Below, piece after piece: positions 37,249-51,685 of a stretch of 61,884 nucleotides of DNA. The notes beneath the pieces are model-generated. The model did no database searches. It was not told where the DNA came from and saw nothing but the letters and a program-made list of their open reading frames with translations. The translations under genes and the position numbers were made by a program. Each line of letters starts with the position of its first letter. Position 1 is the first letter of the stretch. The stretch comes from Cellulomonas sp. RIT-PI-Y (GTDB taxonomy: Bacteria; Actinomycetota; Actinomycetes; Actinomycetales; Cellulomonadaceae): NCBI RefSeq assembly GCF_025642745.1, contig NZ_JANZKP010000018.1:1-61884 (forward strand). Reading direction: 5' to 3'.

Positions 37249-38831
37249 CGCACGACCGTCACCTTGATCTCGCCCGGGTAGGACAGCTCGGACTCGATGT
37301 GCCGGGCGATCTCGACGGCCAGCCGGCCCATCGCCTCGTCCGCCACCTCGGTGGGTTCGACCACCACCCGCATCTCCCGGCCCGCGGCCATCGCGAGCGC
37401 GCGTCGCACCCCGGTGTGGCCGACCGCGAGCTTCTCCAGCTCGTCCAGGCGCTCGATGTGCTGGTCGATGTCCTCGCGCCGAGCGCCCGGACGTGCCGCG
37501 GAGACCGCGTCGGCGGCCTGCACCAGGACGGCCTCGACCGTCTCCGGCGGGACCTCGTCGTGGTGCGCGGCCACCCCGTTCACCACGACCGACGCCTCAC
37601 CGTGCCGCTCGACCAGGGCAGCGCCGACCTGAGCGTGCGTGCCGGGCTGCTGGCCGGTGAGCGCCTTGCCGATGTCGTGCAGGAACGCGGCACGCCGGGT
37701 GACCTGGACGTCCGCACCGACCTCGGTGGCCAGCTGCGCGGCGATCAACGCGGATTCCACCAGGTGCTCGAGCACGTTCTGGCCGTAGGAGGTCCGCATC
37801 CGCAGGCGGCCCAGCAGCCGGATCAGCGCCGGGTCCAGCCCGCTCACCCCGGCCCGCTCCGCGGCGTCGTGCCCCGCCTCCTCGTCCCGCTGCTCGGCAC
37901 CCGCCACCGCGTCGGCGTACGCGGCCTCGATCCGCTGCGGGTTGATCCGGCCGTCGGCCATCAGCGCGTCCAGTGCCACCTGGGCGACCTCACGACGCTC
38001 GGCGTCGAAGCAGCTCAGCACCACCGAGCCGGGGGTCTCGTCCACCAGGACGTTCACCCCGGTCAACGCCTCGAAGGTGCGGATGTTCCGCCCCTCCTTG
38101 CCGATGATCCGGCCCTTCATGTCGTCCGACGGCAGCGGCAGGACGGTGACCGTGCTCTGCGCGCTGGTGGCCGCGGCGGTGCGGAACAGCGCGGTGGCGA
38201 TGATCCGGCGGGCCCGGGCGTCCGCGGTGCGCTTGGCCTGGGCCTCGACCCGGCGGACCGAGGCGGCCGCGGACTGGGTGGCCTCGGCGGTCACCCGGCG
38301 GATCAGCTCGGACCGGGCCTCGGAAGCGGTCAGCCCGGAGGCCGCCTCCAGACGATCGACCGCCTCCTGCTCGGCGGCCGCCACCCGCTGCCGGGCGTCG
38401 TCCTCGGCGGCGGCGATCGCGGCGCGGGTCTGGTCCTCGGTCACGGCGCGGCGGGTCGCGAGCTCACGTTCGGCGGCGGCGAGTCGCTCGGCCAGGTCAC
38501 GTTCCGCGGCGGCGACCCGATCGGTGGCGGAGCGGTGCGCGGCGGCGGCCTGCTCGGCATCGGCCCGGGCGGCGCGCTCGCGCTGGGTCGCCTCACGCTC
38601 CCGCTCGGACAGCGTGCGCTCGGCGGCATTCAGCGCCTGCTCGCGCTCGGAGACCCGTTCCTCCCGGCGTTGGGCATCGGCGAGTCCGCTGCGCGCCTCG
38701 TCCTTGATCGACTGCACGTCCTCCTGCGCCTGACGGCGGACCGCGGCGGCCTCCCGTCGTGCGATCAGCACCAGGACCAGTGCGACCAGGCACGCGGCCA
38801 GCATCCCGACGACGATGGCCGTGTCCCGCAT
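37218..38831 (-). CDS. rny: Ribonuclease Y
   Basis: A 537-residue membrane-anchored endoribonuclease that starts mRNA decay. One N-terminal membrane helix (about 4-23) is followed by a long charged coiled coil (about 25-210), a KH domain with GRIIGKEGRNIR (about 237-248) and an HD domain whose metal motif is FLHDIGKAL. Length and order match Bacillus RNase Y. RNase J lies 18 kb away in this window, so both main decay nucleases are present. Confidence 0.95.
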   Translation of the reverse strand: MRDTAIVVGMLAACLVALVLVLIARREAAAVRRQAQEDVQSIKDEARSGLADAQRREERVSEREQALNAAERTLSEREREATQRERAARADAEQAAAAHRSATDRVAAAERDLAERLAAAERELATRRAVTEDQTRAAIAAAEDDARQRVAAAEQEAVDRLEAASGLTASEARSELIRRVTAEATQSAAASVRRVEAQAKRTADARARRIIATALFRTAAATSAQSTVTVLPLPSDDMKGRIIGKEGRNIRTFEALTGVNVLVDETPGSVVLSCFDAERREVAQVALDALMADGRINPQRIEAAYADAVAGAEQRDEEAGHDAAERAGVSGLDPALIRLLGRLRMRTSYGQNVLEHLVESALIAAQLATEVGADVQVTRRAAFLHDIGKALTGQQPGTHAQVGAALVERHGEASVVVNGVAAHHDEVPPETVEAVLVQAADAVSAARPGARREDIDQHIERLDELEKLAVGHTGVRRALAMAAGREMRVVVEPTEVADEAMGRLAVEIARHIESELSYPGEIKVTVVREVRASATAG

Positions 38832-38905
38832 GAATCCTCCTGTGCTGCCGTGCTGGAGGTGTCATTCTCCCCTATGGGTGCGCACCCGCCGGACGCGCGG
38901 TGAGC

Positions 38906-40303
38906 TCACGCGTCCGCCGCGCCGTCCTCCTCGGCGGCGAGTTCCTCGCGCACGACCTTGGAGACCAGCGCCCCGCCGTACCCCTTGCGGCCGAGCGCGC
39001 CGTACGCCCGCCGCAAGCGGACCTCACGCTCCAGGCCGCGGGTGGACCGGAGCTTCTTCCGTGCGAGCGCGCGGGCGGCCTGCTCCTCGTCCTCGTCGTC
39101 GACCTGGTCCAGCGCGACCTCGGAGTCCTCGGGCGACACCCCCTTGCGGCGCAGTTCCAGGGCGAGCGCACGCCGGGACAGCCCTCGCTCGGAGTGCCGG
39201 GAGCGGACCAGCATCTCGGCATAGGCGGCGTCGTCGATCAGGCCGACCTCGGTGAAGCGGTCCAGCACCCGGTCGGCGACGTCCGCCGGGACGTCGCGCT
39301 TGGCCAACGCCTCGGAGAGCTGATGGCGGCTGCGGGGCGCGGCGGTGAGCTGGCGCAGCACGATGGTCCGGGCGACCGACTCCTGATCGGGCTCGGCGTC
39401 GACGGCGGCGCTGCCCTGATCGGGCGGTTCGGTCGCCGGGGCACGTCGGCCGCCCCGACGCGGACGCGCCGGAGCGGTCGACCGCGCGGGTCTGCCGAGC
39501 TCGTCGGCGGCCCGCTGATCGACGGCGGCGCGCGGTGGCGGGTCCGAGGGTGCGGGGTACGAGAGGGCCGGATCCGAGGGTGCGGGGTGCGACAGTGCCG
39601 GGTCCGAGACGGCGGGGTCCGAGAGGGCGGGTTCGGCATCCTCGGGCGCCTCACTACCGGCGGCGCGCTCCGCGAGCATCCGCGCGATCCGCTCCTGACG
39701 GGCGGTGCGACCGTCGCGGAGCTCGCCGGTCCGCTCACCCGAGTCCACGGCGGCGGACCTGTCGTCGGCCGGCCGCGCGAGCGCCGAGGCCGGTGTCAGG
39801 ACGGCGGCGAGGTCGGCGAGGGACACCGGAGCGTCTGCGCCACGAGCCGTCCGCGACACCGGGCCGACCGATCGCTCCGCGGCGCCAGGACCGGCGGGTG
39901 TCCCGACCGCCCCCCGCCGGGAGACGGTAGTCCTCCGCTCCGGCGCGTCACCGGCCGTGACCTCTCCCGGCCCGGTCTCCGAGAAGCGCGCGCTCCGCGC
40001 CCGTCCGGCCGTCGCCGACCGGCCACCGCGGTCGCCCCCGCGCGACCCCGCATCGCCCCAGGCGTCGGCGCGATCGCTCCCCGCCCCGGCGCTGCTGCTC
40101 CACCGGTCGGGCGAGTCCTCGTGCACCGCACCGGAGGACCACGCCGACCCGGACTCGTCGGCCGTCCAGGCCTCCCGCACGTCCCCGCCCGACCAGGCGT
40201 CATCGCCCGCGGCGACGTCGGCCCACGGGTCGTCCGACGCCGGCACCGGCGCCCAGGGATCGTCTCCCGGGGCGCCGCTGCCGGTCGCGTGCTCGGTCGA
40301 CAT
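38906..40303 (-). CDS. recX: RecX regulatory protein with long disordered N-terminus
   Basis: RecX restrains RecA filaments. The conserved three-helix repeats occupy about residues 310-460 (ESVARTIVLRQLTAAPRSRH, VGLIDDAAYAEMLVRSRHSE, LRRAYGALGRKGYGGALVSK). The protein is 465 residues against 150-200 for typical RecX; the first ~300 are low-complexity, with spaced Trp motifs near the start (DDPWAPV, DDPWADV, DDAWSGG) and a run of S-D-P-A-type repeats near 230-255. The ATG overlaps the recA stop (TGATG), which supports this start. Whether the whole N-terminus is translated is not certain. Confidence 0.88.
   Translation of the reverse strand: MSTEHATGSGAPGDDPWAPVPASDDPWADVAAGDDAWSGGDVREAWTADESGSAWSSGAVHEDSPDRWSSSAGAGSDRADAWGDAGSRGGDRGGRSATAGRARSARFSETGPGEVTAGDAPERRTTVSRRGAVGTPAGPGAAERSVGPVSRTARGADAPVSLADLAAVLTPASALARPADDRSAAVDSGERTGELRDGRTARQERIARMLAERAAGSEAPEDAEPALSDPAVSDPALSHPAPSDPALSYPAPSDPPPRAAVDQRAADELGRPARSTAPARPRRGGRRAPATEPPDQGSAAVDAEPDQESVARTIVLRQLTAAPRSRHQLSEALAKRDVPADVADRVLDRFTEVGLIDDAAYAEMLVRSRHSERGLSRRALALELRRKGVSPEDSEVALDQVDDEDEEQAARALARKKLRSTRGLEREVRLRRAYGALGRKGYGGALVSKVVREELAAEEDGAADA
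39541..39630. repeat. 15-bp degenerate tandem repeat in recX
   Basis: Six degenerate 15-bp units (three 30-bp doublets starting at 39541, 39571 and 39601) of the form GGTCCGAGGGTGCGG. In the reading frame they encode the Ser-Asp-Pro-Ala-like repeats of the RecX N-terminal extension. All units are multiples of three. Confidence 0.8.
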
Positions 40304-41343
40304 CAGAAGTCGACCTTGACCTCCTCGGCCGTCTCCACGGCGGCGGAGACGCCGATCCCCAGCTTGTCCTTGATCTTGGTCTCGATCTCGGCCGCGAGCT
40401 CGGGGTTGTCGCGCAGGAAGGAGCGCGCGTTCTCCTTGCCCTGACCCAGCTGGTCGCTCTCGTAGGTGAACCAGGAGCCGGACTTGCGGACGATGCCGTG
40501 CTCGACGCCCAGGTCGATCAGGCTGCCCTCCCGGGAGATGCCGACGCCGTAGAGGATGTCGAACTCGGCCTGCTTGAACGGCGGGGCCATCTTGTTCTTG
40601 ACCACCTTGACCCGGGTGCGGTTGCCGACCGCGTCCGAGCCCTCCTTGAGGGTCTCGATCCGGCGGATGTCCATCCGGACCGAGGCGTAGAACTTCAGCG
40701 CCTTGCCACCGGTGGTGGTCTCCGGGGAGCCGAAGAACACACCGATCTTCTCGCGCAGCTGGTTGATGAAGATGGCGGTGGTGCCGGAGGCGTTCAGCGC
40801 ACCGGTGATCTTCCGCAGCGCCTGGGACATCAGCCGGGCCTGCAGACCCACGTGGCTGTCACCCATCTCGCCCTCGATCTCGGCCTTCGGCACCAGGGCC
40901 GCGACCGAGTCGATGACGATGATGTCGATCGCGCCGGAGCGGATCAGCATGTCCATGATCTCGAGCGCCTGCTCACCGGTGTCCGGCTGGGAGACCAGCA
41001 GCGCGTCGGTGTCGACGCCGAGCTTCTTGGCGTAGTCGGGGTCCAGCGCGTGCTCGGCGTCAATGAAGGCGGCGATGCCCCCCTGCCGCTGGGCGTTGGC
41101 CACGGCGTGCAGGGCGACGGTGGTCTTACCGGAGGACTCGGGGCCGTAGACCTCGACGATGCGGCCCTTCGGCAGTCCGCCGATGCCGAGCGCGACGTCC
41201 AACGCGATGGAGCCGGTCGGGATGACCGCGACCGGCGGCCGGCCGTCGTCTCCGAGGCGCATGATCGAGCCCTTGCCGAACTGGCGGTCGATCTGGCTGA
41301 GGGCGGCCTCGAGGGCCTTCTCGCGGTCCTGGGGAGCGGGCAT
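40303..41343 (-). CDS. recA: Recombinase RecA
   Basis: Forms filaments on single-stranded DNA, drives strand exchange and triggers LexA cleavage. The 346-residue protein has Walker A GPESSGKT (67-74), the L2 loop region [21 protein letters not shown], and the C-terminal acidic tail. No intein is present, unlike in M. tuberculosis. The ATG at 41343 matches the family start ([20 protein letters not shown]). A LexA box lies 194 bases upstream, and recX is coupled downstream. Confidence 0.98.
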   Translation of the reverse strand: MPAPQDREKALEAALSQIDRQFGKGSIMRLGDDGRPPVAVIPTGSIALDVALGIGGLPKGRIVEVYGPESSGKTTVALHAVANAQRQGGIAAFIDAEHALDPDYAKKLGVDTDALLVSQPDTGEQALEIMDMLIRSGAIDIIVIDSVAALVPKAEIEGEMGDSHVGLQARLMSQALRKITGALNASGTTAIFINQLREKIGVFFGSPETTTGGKALKFYASVRMDIRRIETLKEGSDAVGNRTRVKVVKNKMAPPFKQAEFDILYGVGISREGSLIDLGVEHGIVRKSGSWFTYESDQLGQGKENARSFLRDNPELAAEIETKIKDKLGIGVSAAVETAEEVKVDF

Positions 41344-41536
41344 GTGTCCACCTCGTCGATTCGAGCAGCGTCTCTCGCTGCGCCTGCGGGGGCTGGTCTT
41401 TGGCTGCTGCGACGACGGTATGCCCGACCACCGACATGCCCGGTGCGGCTGTCCACAGCTCATCGTTCCACCCCGGTTGGGGACGGTCCGACGACCCTGG
41501 ACGACGCCGCTCCGGTGTCATCAGCGGTCACTCTAG

Positions 41537-41552
41537 CCGAACATCTGTTCGA
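41537..41552. promoter_or_regulatory. LexA (SOS) box of recA
   Basis: CCGAACATCTGTTCGA, one mismatch from the TCGAAC-N4-GTTCGA operator, 194 bases upstream of recA and 50 bases beyond the upstream MBL-fold gene. The rest of the gap (41344-41601) has no gene. Confidence 0.88.
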
Positions 41553-41601
41553 GTGACCCACCACACCGCCCCGGAGTGTCGGGGAACGATGCCGTCGCAG
41601 G

Positions 41602-42411
41602 TCAGGGGGCAGAAACGTCGTCCGGGACCCCGCGTGTCGAGCCCGGGACCGGCAGCGCGAGCCGCTCGCCGGGCTCCAGCACGCTGCCCGTCAGCCCCTC
41701 CCGCGCCAGCGCCACCGCGAAGGCCGGACCGCCCCGGTCCATCCAGCCCGGCGGCAGTCGCCGCGAGGCGGGCGCGTGCAGGGTGCCCCAGTGGATCGGC
41801 ACCGCGTGCCGCGCCCCGACGAGTGCGCAGACCCGGGCCGCCTGCACCGGGTCCAGATGCCCGCCGGACAGCCGCGGCCCCCAGCCGCCCACCGGCACGA
41901 GGGCGAGGTCGATCGGCCCCCCGGCGAGCTCGGGCAGCTCACGCATCGCCGGATACGGGGCGGTGTCCCCCGCGAACCACACCCGCATCCCGGGCGCCAC
42001 GATCAGGAAGCCGTTCGTGGCGTTCGGACGGTGCGGCATCGGCCGGTGCCCGTGCACCGCGGTGACCGGCCGCACCCGCACCGGGGTCCCCGGCACCGGC
42101 CACCACTCGTCGGGGCCGATCCCCCGCGCCCCCGGCAGTCCGTGACCCGCCAGCCAGTGCGCGTTCGCCGGGGCGGAGAGCACCGGGGTGTCGCCGAGCA
42201 GCCGGAGCGAGCCGAGCTCGGCGTGGTCGTGGTGCAGGTGGGAGATCAGCGCCGCGTCCGCACCCGCCCAGTCCGCGGGGCGGGGCGGGGCGGCCCGACG
42301 GCGGAGGAGTCCGGCGTGCGGGCGCAGCAGCGGGTCGGTGAGCAGCCGGGCCCCCGCCAGGTCCAGGACGACGCTCGCGTGCCCGAGCCAGTGCAGCCCG
42401 AGGGTGCTCAT
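41602..42411 (-). CDS. MBL-fold metallo-hydrolase (UlaG-like)
   Basis: A 269-residue beta-lactamase-fold hydrolase with the metal motif SHLHHDHAEL (about 57-66), a further His in AVHGHRPMPH, Asp in WFAGDTAPYP and a terminal His in VPIHWGTLHAP. The opening LHWLGHASVVLDLAGARLLT is the UlaG/RomA branch, which acts on phosphodiesters or lactones; substrate unknown. It overlaps the upstream phosphatase-like gene by four bases (ATGA). Confidence 0.92.
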   Translation of the reverse strand: MSTLGLHWLGHASVVLDLAGARLLTDPLLRPHAGLLRRRAAPPRPADWAGADAALISHLHHDHAELGSLRLLGDTPVLSAPANAHWLAGHGLPGARGIGPDEWWPVPGTPVRVRPVTAVHGHRPMPHRPNATNGFLIVAPGMRVWFAGDTAPYPAMRELPELAGGPIDLALVPVGGWGPRLSGGHLDPVQAARVCALVGARHAVPIHWGTLHAPASRRLPPGWMDRGGPAFAVALAREGLTGSVLEPGERLALPVPGSTRGVPDDVSAP

Positions 42412-44540
42412 CGGGTGCGTCCCGGCTCCGCGACCGGCGTCACGCCGTCCCGCAGGCCCAGCCGCTCGGCCCAGCGCACCAGTTGGCGGTGCACCGCGTC
42501 CGCGCCGACCAGCGTGCCCGCCTCCGGGTCGACCAGGTCGTCGTCGAGGGTCAGCTCGGCCGGGTGCAGCAGCACCGCCGAGTTCTGCGCGCCGCCGATC
42601 CCGCCGTGCGACCCGACCTGCCCCTCGAAGGCGTGCACCCAGCCCTCGGGCGTGAGCTCGGACAGCAGCACCAGGTCCCCCACGTGCGCCAGCCGTCCCA
42701 GACGACGCAGATCCGGCCCGGCGTGCGGTCCGAACGGGGCGAGCGGGTCGACGCCCTCGACCACGACGTCGTCCCCGCGTTCCAGCCAGGCGATCCCCTC
42801 GGGGCCGACGGCGGCCAGGCCGTGCGCGACCGTGTCGACCAGCACCAGACCGATCCCGGGGCTCGCCGCGAGCCCGCCGACCAGTCCGGGCCAGCGGGCG
42901 TCGATCTGCTCCAGCGACAGCCGCCGCTCTGCGCGCGGGAACCAGACCATGCCGAGGTTGCCGGAGCCGGTCACCGCGACATCCGGCGGCGGGGCCCCGG
43001 TGCGCACCCCCGCCGGCCGGCTGCTGTCGGCGTGCCGGTCGCCGGACCGCTCCTTGCCCTGCGGACCGAGCACGACCGAGCGGTCCTCCCCATGCGGCCG
43101 GACCGAGGCCAGGAAGGCGTTCAACGGTCCCCACTCCTCGTCGCCGGCGGCCTGCACCGTGTCCAGTCCGGGCTCGGCCATCAACCGGCGCACCAGATCG
43201 GGCAGCGAGCTCCCGGTGACCTGCTCGAAGGTCGGACCGAGAGTCTGCCCGTGGTCGGAGAGCACCACGACGCGGTAGTCCCGGGGCGCCACCTCCCGCA
43301 CCCGGTCGAGGGTGCCGAGCACCCGGTCCAGCCCCTCCAGCGACCGCAGCGACTCCGGCCGGGTGGGCCCGGCGTGATGCGCGATCTCGTCGTAGTCGAC
43401 CAGCGACAGGTAGAGCACCGGCACCCCGCGCACCAGCTGCTCGGCGGCCAGGGAGGTCGCCAGGTCGCGGAGCAGCACGTTGGTGATCCCGCGCAGCACC
43501 ACGTACCACCCGCGACGCGCCACCCGGGGTCGCACGTCGCGCAGCCGCTGACGACGTCCCTGGTAGAGCTCCTTGACCACCTCGCCGGCGGTCAGGGTCA
43601 CCGCGCGGGCCAGCACGAACGGGCTGGCGAAGAACCGCAGGTACGGCGCACCGGGGCCGATCCCCCGCCGGGCCTGGCTCATCACCAGGAACTGCCGCTC
43701 CGCGTCGCCGGAGAACATCGTCGCCACCGCCGCGCCGCCGCCCGCCAGCAGCCCGGCACCGTCGCTCAGCCGACGCTCGACCAGGGCGGCGTCGTCGGGA
43801 TGGTTGGTCACCACCAGTCGACCCGCCTCCCGGTCCCACCAGCGGAAGGAGCAGACCCGGTCGGCGGCGCCGTGCAGGATCCCGGCCTGGCTCGCCGGGG
43901 TGGTGGACGGGATCCGCGCCCACCACCGGTCCGGGCGGTGGCTGCCCGCGGAGACCCAGCTCGCCATGGTGGGCACCAGACCCGCGTCCACCGCCTGGGC
44001 GAGCACCGGAGCGGACACCCCGTCCAGCTGCACCACCAGCAGTCCGGGCGGCCGTGGCCGGTCGTCGTCGACCGCACCGCCCTCCCCAGCGCGACGGGCC
44101 CGCGAGCGCGCGCGCCGCAGCACGTCGCCGACCACGTAGTCCGAGTCTCCCGCGCCCCACACCCAGCGGCCGATCGCCATCGCCACCGCGGTGACCAGCA
44201 GGACGCCGATCGCGGCCCAACCGTTGCGCACCTGGACCCCGGGCACCGCCCAGAGCGCGAGCCACGCGACCAGCACCTGCGCTCCGAGCCCGGCGACCAG
44301 GGCGCCCATCGCCCCGCCGACCCGGGCCAGCACCCGCAGCGACGGCCGCAGCACCAGGTCGCCGAGTCCGACGGCGGCGGTCACCAGCAGCACCGATCCC
44401 GGGTTGCTGGCACTCACCCCGTCGACCAGGGCGATGCCGACCCCGAGGCCGAGCGCGGTGATCATCAGGCCGAGCAGCACGTCGCCCAGGTCGCTGAGCG
44501 TGATCGCCCACCAGCGACGCAGCGCCTGCCGTCCGGTCAT
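42408..44540 (-). CDS. Membrane-anchored alkaline-phosphatase-fold protein (phage-holin-family N-terminus)
   Basis: A 710-residue fusion. The first ~130 residues hold four hydrophobic segments annotated in relatives as phage holin family. The remainder is a type I phosphodiesterase/alkaline-phosphatase-like domain: LDGVSAPVLAQA (metal Asp), TTPASQAGILHG (nucleophile-like Thr), LVDYDEIAHHAGP and VVLSDHGQTLGPTF (metal Asp-His). It would act at the membrane, with the catalytic part probably facing outward or cytosolic depending on topology. Conserved next to recA in actinobacteria; substrate unknown. Confidence 0.85.
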   Translation of the reverse strand: MTGRQALRRWWAITLSDLGDVLLGLMITALGLGVGIALVDGVSASNPGSVLLVTAAVGLGDLVLRPSLRVLARVGGAMGALVAGLGAQVLVAWLALWAVPGVQVRNGWAAIGVLLVTAVAMAIGRWVWGAGDSDYVVGDVLRRARSRARRAGEGGAVDDDRPRPPGLLVVQLDGVSAPVLAQAVDAGLVPTMASWVSAGSHRPDRWWARIPSTTPASQAGILHGAADRVCSFRWWDREAGRLVVTNHPDDAALVERRLSDGAGLLAGGGAAVATMFSGDAERQFLVMSQARRGIGPGAPYLRFFASPFVLARAVTLTAGEVVKELYQGRRQRLRDVRPRVARRGWYVVLRGITNVLLRDLATSLAAEQLVRGVPVLYLSLVDYDEIAHHAGPTRPESLRSLEGLDRVLGTLDRVREVAPRDYRVVVLSDHGQTLGPTFEQVTGSSLPDLVRRLMAEPGLDTVQAAGDEEWGPLNAFLASVRPHGEDRSVVLGPQGKERSGDRHADSSRPAGVRTGAPPPDVAVTGSGNLGMVWFPRAERRLSLEQIDARWPGLVGGLAASPGIGLVLVDTVAHGLAAVGPEGIAWLERGDDVVVEGVDPLAPFGPHAGPDLRRLGRLAHVGDLVLLSELTPEGWVHAFEGQVGSHGGIGGAQNSAVLLHPAELTLDDDLVDPEAGTLVGADAVHRQLVRWAERLGLRDGVTPVAEPGRTR

Positions 44541-44563
44541 GCCCTCAGCGTGCCACGCGCTGG

Positions 44564-44803
44564 TCAGCGGCGCGGCGGTGCCTGCCGGTGCTGGTCCGTG
44601 CCCCAGCGCTGCGCGTCCGGCACGTCCAGCTCGTCGCAGAGTGCATGCCAGATGTCCCGAGGTTCGACGCCCTGCTCCATCGCCTGCTCCGCGGTGAGGC
44701 CGCCGAGCCGGGGCAGGACGTACTCGCGCACCAGCGACCGGCCGTGCGCACTGCCGAAGACCTCGTCCACCAACTGCCAGAACTCGCGATACCGCACCCG
44801 CAC
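44564..44803 (-). CDS. DUF3046 protein
   Basis: A 79-residue protein of actinobacterial DUF3046, characteristically found upstream of recA (Rv2738c type). Signature YREFWQLVDEVFGSAHGRSL and LVREYVLPRLGGLTAEQAME. It starts with GTG at 44803, 89 bases from the divergent lhr start, and the phosphatase-like gene begins 23 bases after it. Function unknown. Confidence 0.9.
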   Translation of the reverse strand: MRVRYREFWQLVDEVFGSAHGRSLVREYVLPRLGGLTAEQAMEQGVEPRDIWHALCDELDVPDAQRWGTDQHRQAPPRR

Positions 44804-44892
44804 ACCCTGCCACGACCGGCCGGTGCCGACGCACCCCCTCCCCGCCGATCGGCCGCGGCGCGGATGTCGGACCCCCGGGCCACAATGACCCG

Positions 44893-49893
<5,001 letters not shown>

Positions 49894-49926
49894 CCGGACC
49901 AATCGTCACCGTCCCCGGGAGGCCCG

Positions 49927-50730
49927 GTGCCTGAGGGCGACATCCTCCGTCGCACCGCCACCCGGATGGACGAGGCCCTGGCCGGACGCGAGCTGACCCG
50001 TGCCGACCTGCGCTGGCCCACCGCGGCCACGGTCGACCTGGTCGGCCGCACCGTGCTCGGCACCGCGTCCTACGGCAAGCACCTGCTGACCCGGTTCGAC
50101 GACGGCCGGACGCTGCACACCCACCTGCGGATGGACGGGTCCTGGCGGATCGCCCGCACCGGCACCCCCGGCGCGAAGGCAGGGTCCCCCGTGGTCCGCG
50201 CGGTGCTGGCCAACGCCACCTGGACTGCGGTCGGCGAGCTGCTCGGCATGCTCGACGTGCTGCCCACCACGCAGGAACACACCCTGATCGGGCATCTGGG
50301 TCCGGACATCCTGGCCGACGACTTCGAGACGGCCGGACTGCCCGAGGTGCTCCGTCGCTGGTCCGCACGAGGGGCCATGCCGGTGTGCGAGGTGCTGCTG
50401 GACCAGACCGTGCTCGCCGGGATCGGCACCATCTACATGGCTGAGTCCCAGTTCCTGGACCACCTGTGGCCTTGGACCCCCGCCGACCGGGTGCCGGACC
50501 CGACCCGGCTGATCCGGATCGCCCGCGCCCTGATGCAGCGCTCGGTGCAGACTCCGCTGCCGACCACCACGGGCGACGTCACCCGGGGCCGGGGCAGCTG
50601 GGTGCACTCGCGCCGCGGCGAACCGTGCCGACGCTGCGGCACCCCGATCCGGCGCGGCACCGCCCGCCGGCCACCGCAGGAGCGACCGGTGTTCTGGTGC
50701 CCGCGCTGTCAGCCGGAAACCCCGTCCTGA
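49927..50730 (+). CDS. Fpg/Nei-family DNA glycosylase (Nei-type)
   Basis: A 267-residue base-excision enzyme. After the initiator, Pro2-Glu3 (PEGD) form the catalytic start, and PEGD rather than PELP points to Nei (endonuclease VIII, oxidised pyrimidines). The lysine of GKHLL, the H2TH region LLDQTVLAGIGTIYMAE and a four-Cys zinc finger (CRRCGTPI and WCPRC) with the preceding WVHSRRGEPC are intact. GTG start 33 bases after lhr, so co-transcription with the helicase is likely. Confidence 0.93.
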   Translation: MPEGDILRRTATRMDEALAGRELTRADLRWPTAATVDLVGRTVLGTASYGKHLLTRFDDGRTLHTHLRMDGSWRIARTGTPGAKAGSPVVRAVLANATWTAVGELLGMLDVLPTTQEHTLIGHLGPDILADDFETAGLPEVLRRWSARGAMPVCEVLLDQTVLAGIGTIYMAESQFLDHLWPWTPADRVPDPTRLIRIARALMQRSVQTPLPTTTGDVTRGRGSWVHSRRGEPCRRCGTPIRRGTARRPPQERPVFWCPRCQPETPS

Positions 50731-50842
50731 GCCCGGCCGGCCGCACGCGAGCGAGACCAGTACGTTCCGCGGGCACACCCGCGCCGAGCCACACGCGCAC
50801 CCATCCAGCCCGCCCCACCCCGCGTACCCCAGAGCATTGAAT

Positions 50843-50890
50843 GCGAAGAAGTTGCCGCCCAAATCGCCCGAACAGCGACAACTTCCTCGC
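50843..50890. repeat. Palindromic intergenic element, copy 2
   Basis: Outer arms GCGAAGAAGTTG (50843-50854) and CAACTTCCTCGC (50879-50890) pair with one mismatch, around GCCGCCCAAATCGCCCG (50854-50870). That core differs at one base from the copy at 23563-23579. Both copies lie between convergent genes. Confidence 0.65.
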
Positions 50891-51019
50891 ACTCGGCGGG
50901 CTGTCACTGGTTCGTGGGACTCGGTGGGCGGTCACCGTAGAGGAACTGAGCGGCCCCTCGGCGGCTCGAAGAACCCAGCGGGCCCTCTCAGGGACCAGGG
51001 GACCGCGATGCCGCACACA

Positions 51020-51057
51020 GCGCGGCCCCGGGACGCCGAGGCGTTCCGGGGCCGCGC
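51020..51057. terminator. Terminator after clgR
   Basis: A 12-bp perfect stem (51020-51031 with 51046-51057) whose apical part can pair further (ACGCC with GGCGT), 23 bases beyond the clgR stop. Confidence 0.8.
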
Positions 51058-51080
51058 CGACGCGATGGCCGGTCGGTGGC

Positions 51081-51416
51081 TCAGCCGATGGGGGCGAGCT
51101 CGGGGCGTCGCCGCCCCCAGGTGCCCTCCGGGCCGTCCCAGGTGGTGAAGTCGGCCGGGACGGTGTCGGGGATCAGCAGACCCTCGGCGACGGCGATCCG
51201 GTCGCTGACCTCGCGCAGGACGAGCGACATCGGGGTGTCCAGCGCGTCGCAGATGCTGGCCAGCAGCTCCGACGACGCCTCCTTCTGACCGCGCTCGACC
51301 TCGCTGAGATATCCCAGCGACACCCGAGCGGCGGAGGACACCTCTCGCAGGGTGCGACCCTGCCGCTGACGGGCATCCCGCAGCACGTCACCGATCTCAC
51401 GACGCAACACGATCAT
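51081..51416 (-). CDS. clgR: XRE-family regulator, ClgR type
   Basis: A 111-residue helix-turn-helix protein. The DNA-binding domain (about 6-65) contains [20 protein letters not shown] and [20 protein letters not shown], nearly identical in character to ClgR, the activator of clp protease genes in Streptomyces and mycobacteria. The position after ftsK-pgsA-cinA supports the name. The C-terminal tail has degradation-prone character in ClgR relatives, which are usually Clp substrates; here it ends [13 protein letters not shown] at 51416. Confidence 0.85.
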   Translation of the reverse strand: MIVLRREIGDVLRDARQRQGRTLREVSSAARVSLGYLSEVERGQKEASSELLASICDALDTPMSLVLREVSDRIAVAEGLLIPDTVPADFTTWDGPEGTWGRRRPELAPIG

Positions 51417-51685
51417 CTGGTGTCCCCCTCTCGTTCCTCGTTCATCCTGCCGCACGGTCGGCGCCTGACCCGGTCGGGTCGGACGGTTCCGGAGTGCGGC
51501 TCCCTGGTGGCCCCGCTGGGGCAGGCTCCCACCGTACAGGTCGCCGCCCACAGAGGCAGCGGCTGGACGGGCGGTCGGCCGGGTGTTCATCACGGTGGGC
51601 ACAACGCCCGGGGTGTTCTCCGTGTTCCCGGCCCTGCAACCGACCCCGACCCGGCACCGGATGTTCACCCGCTGCGCACACCGGG

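Larger units (their letters stand above)
50731..51080. other. Convergent gap with palindromic element and terminator
   Basis: This 350-base region between nei and clgR contains no supported gene. It holds the second copy of a palindromic element (50843-50890) and the clgR terminator (51020-51057). Confidence 0.6.
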
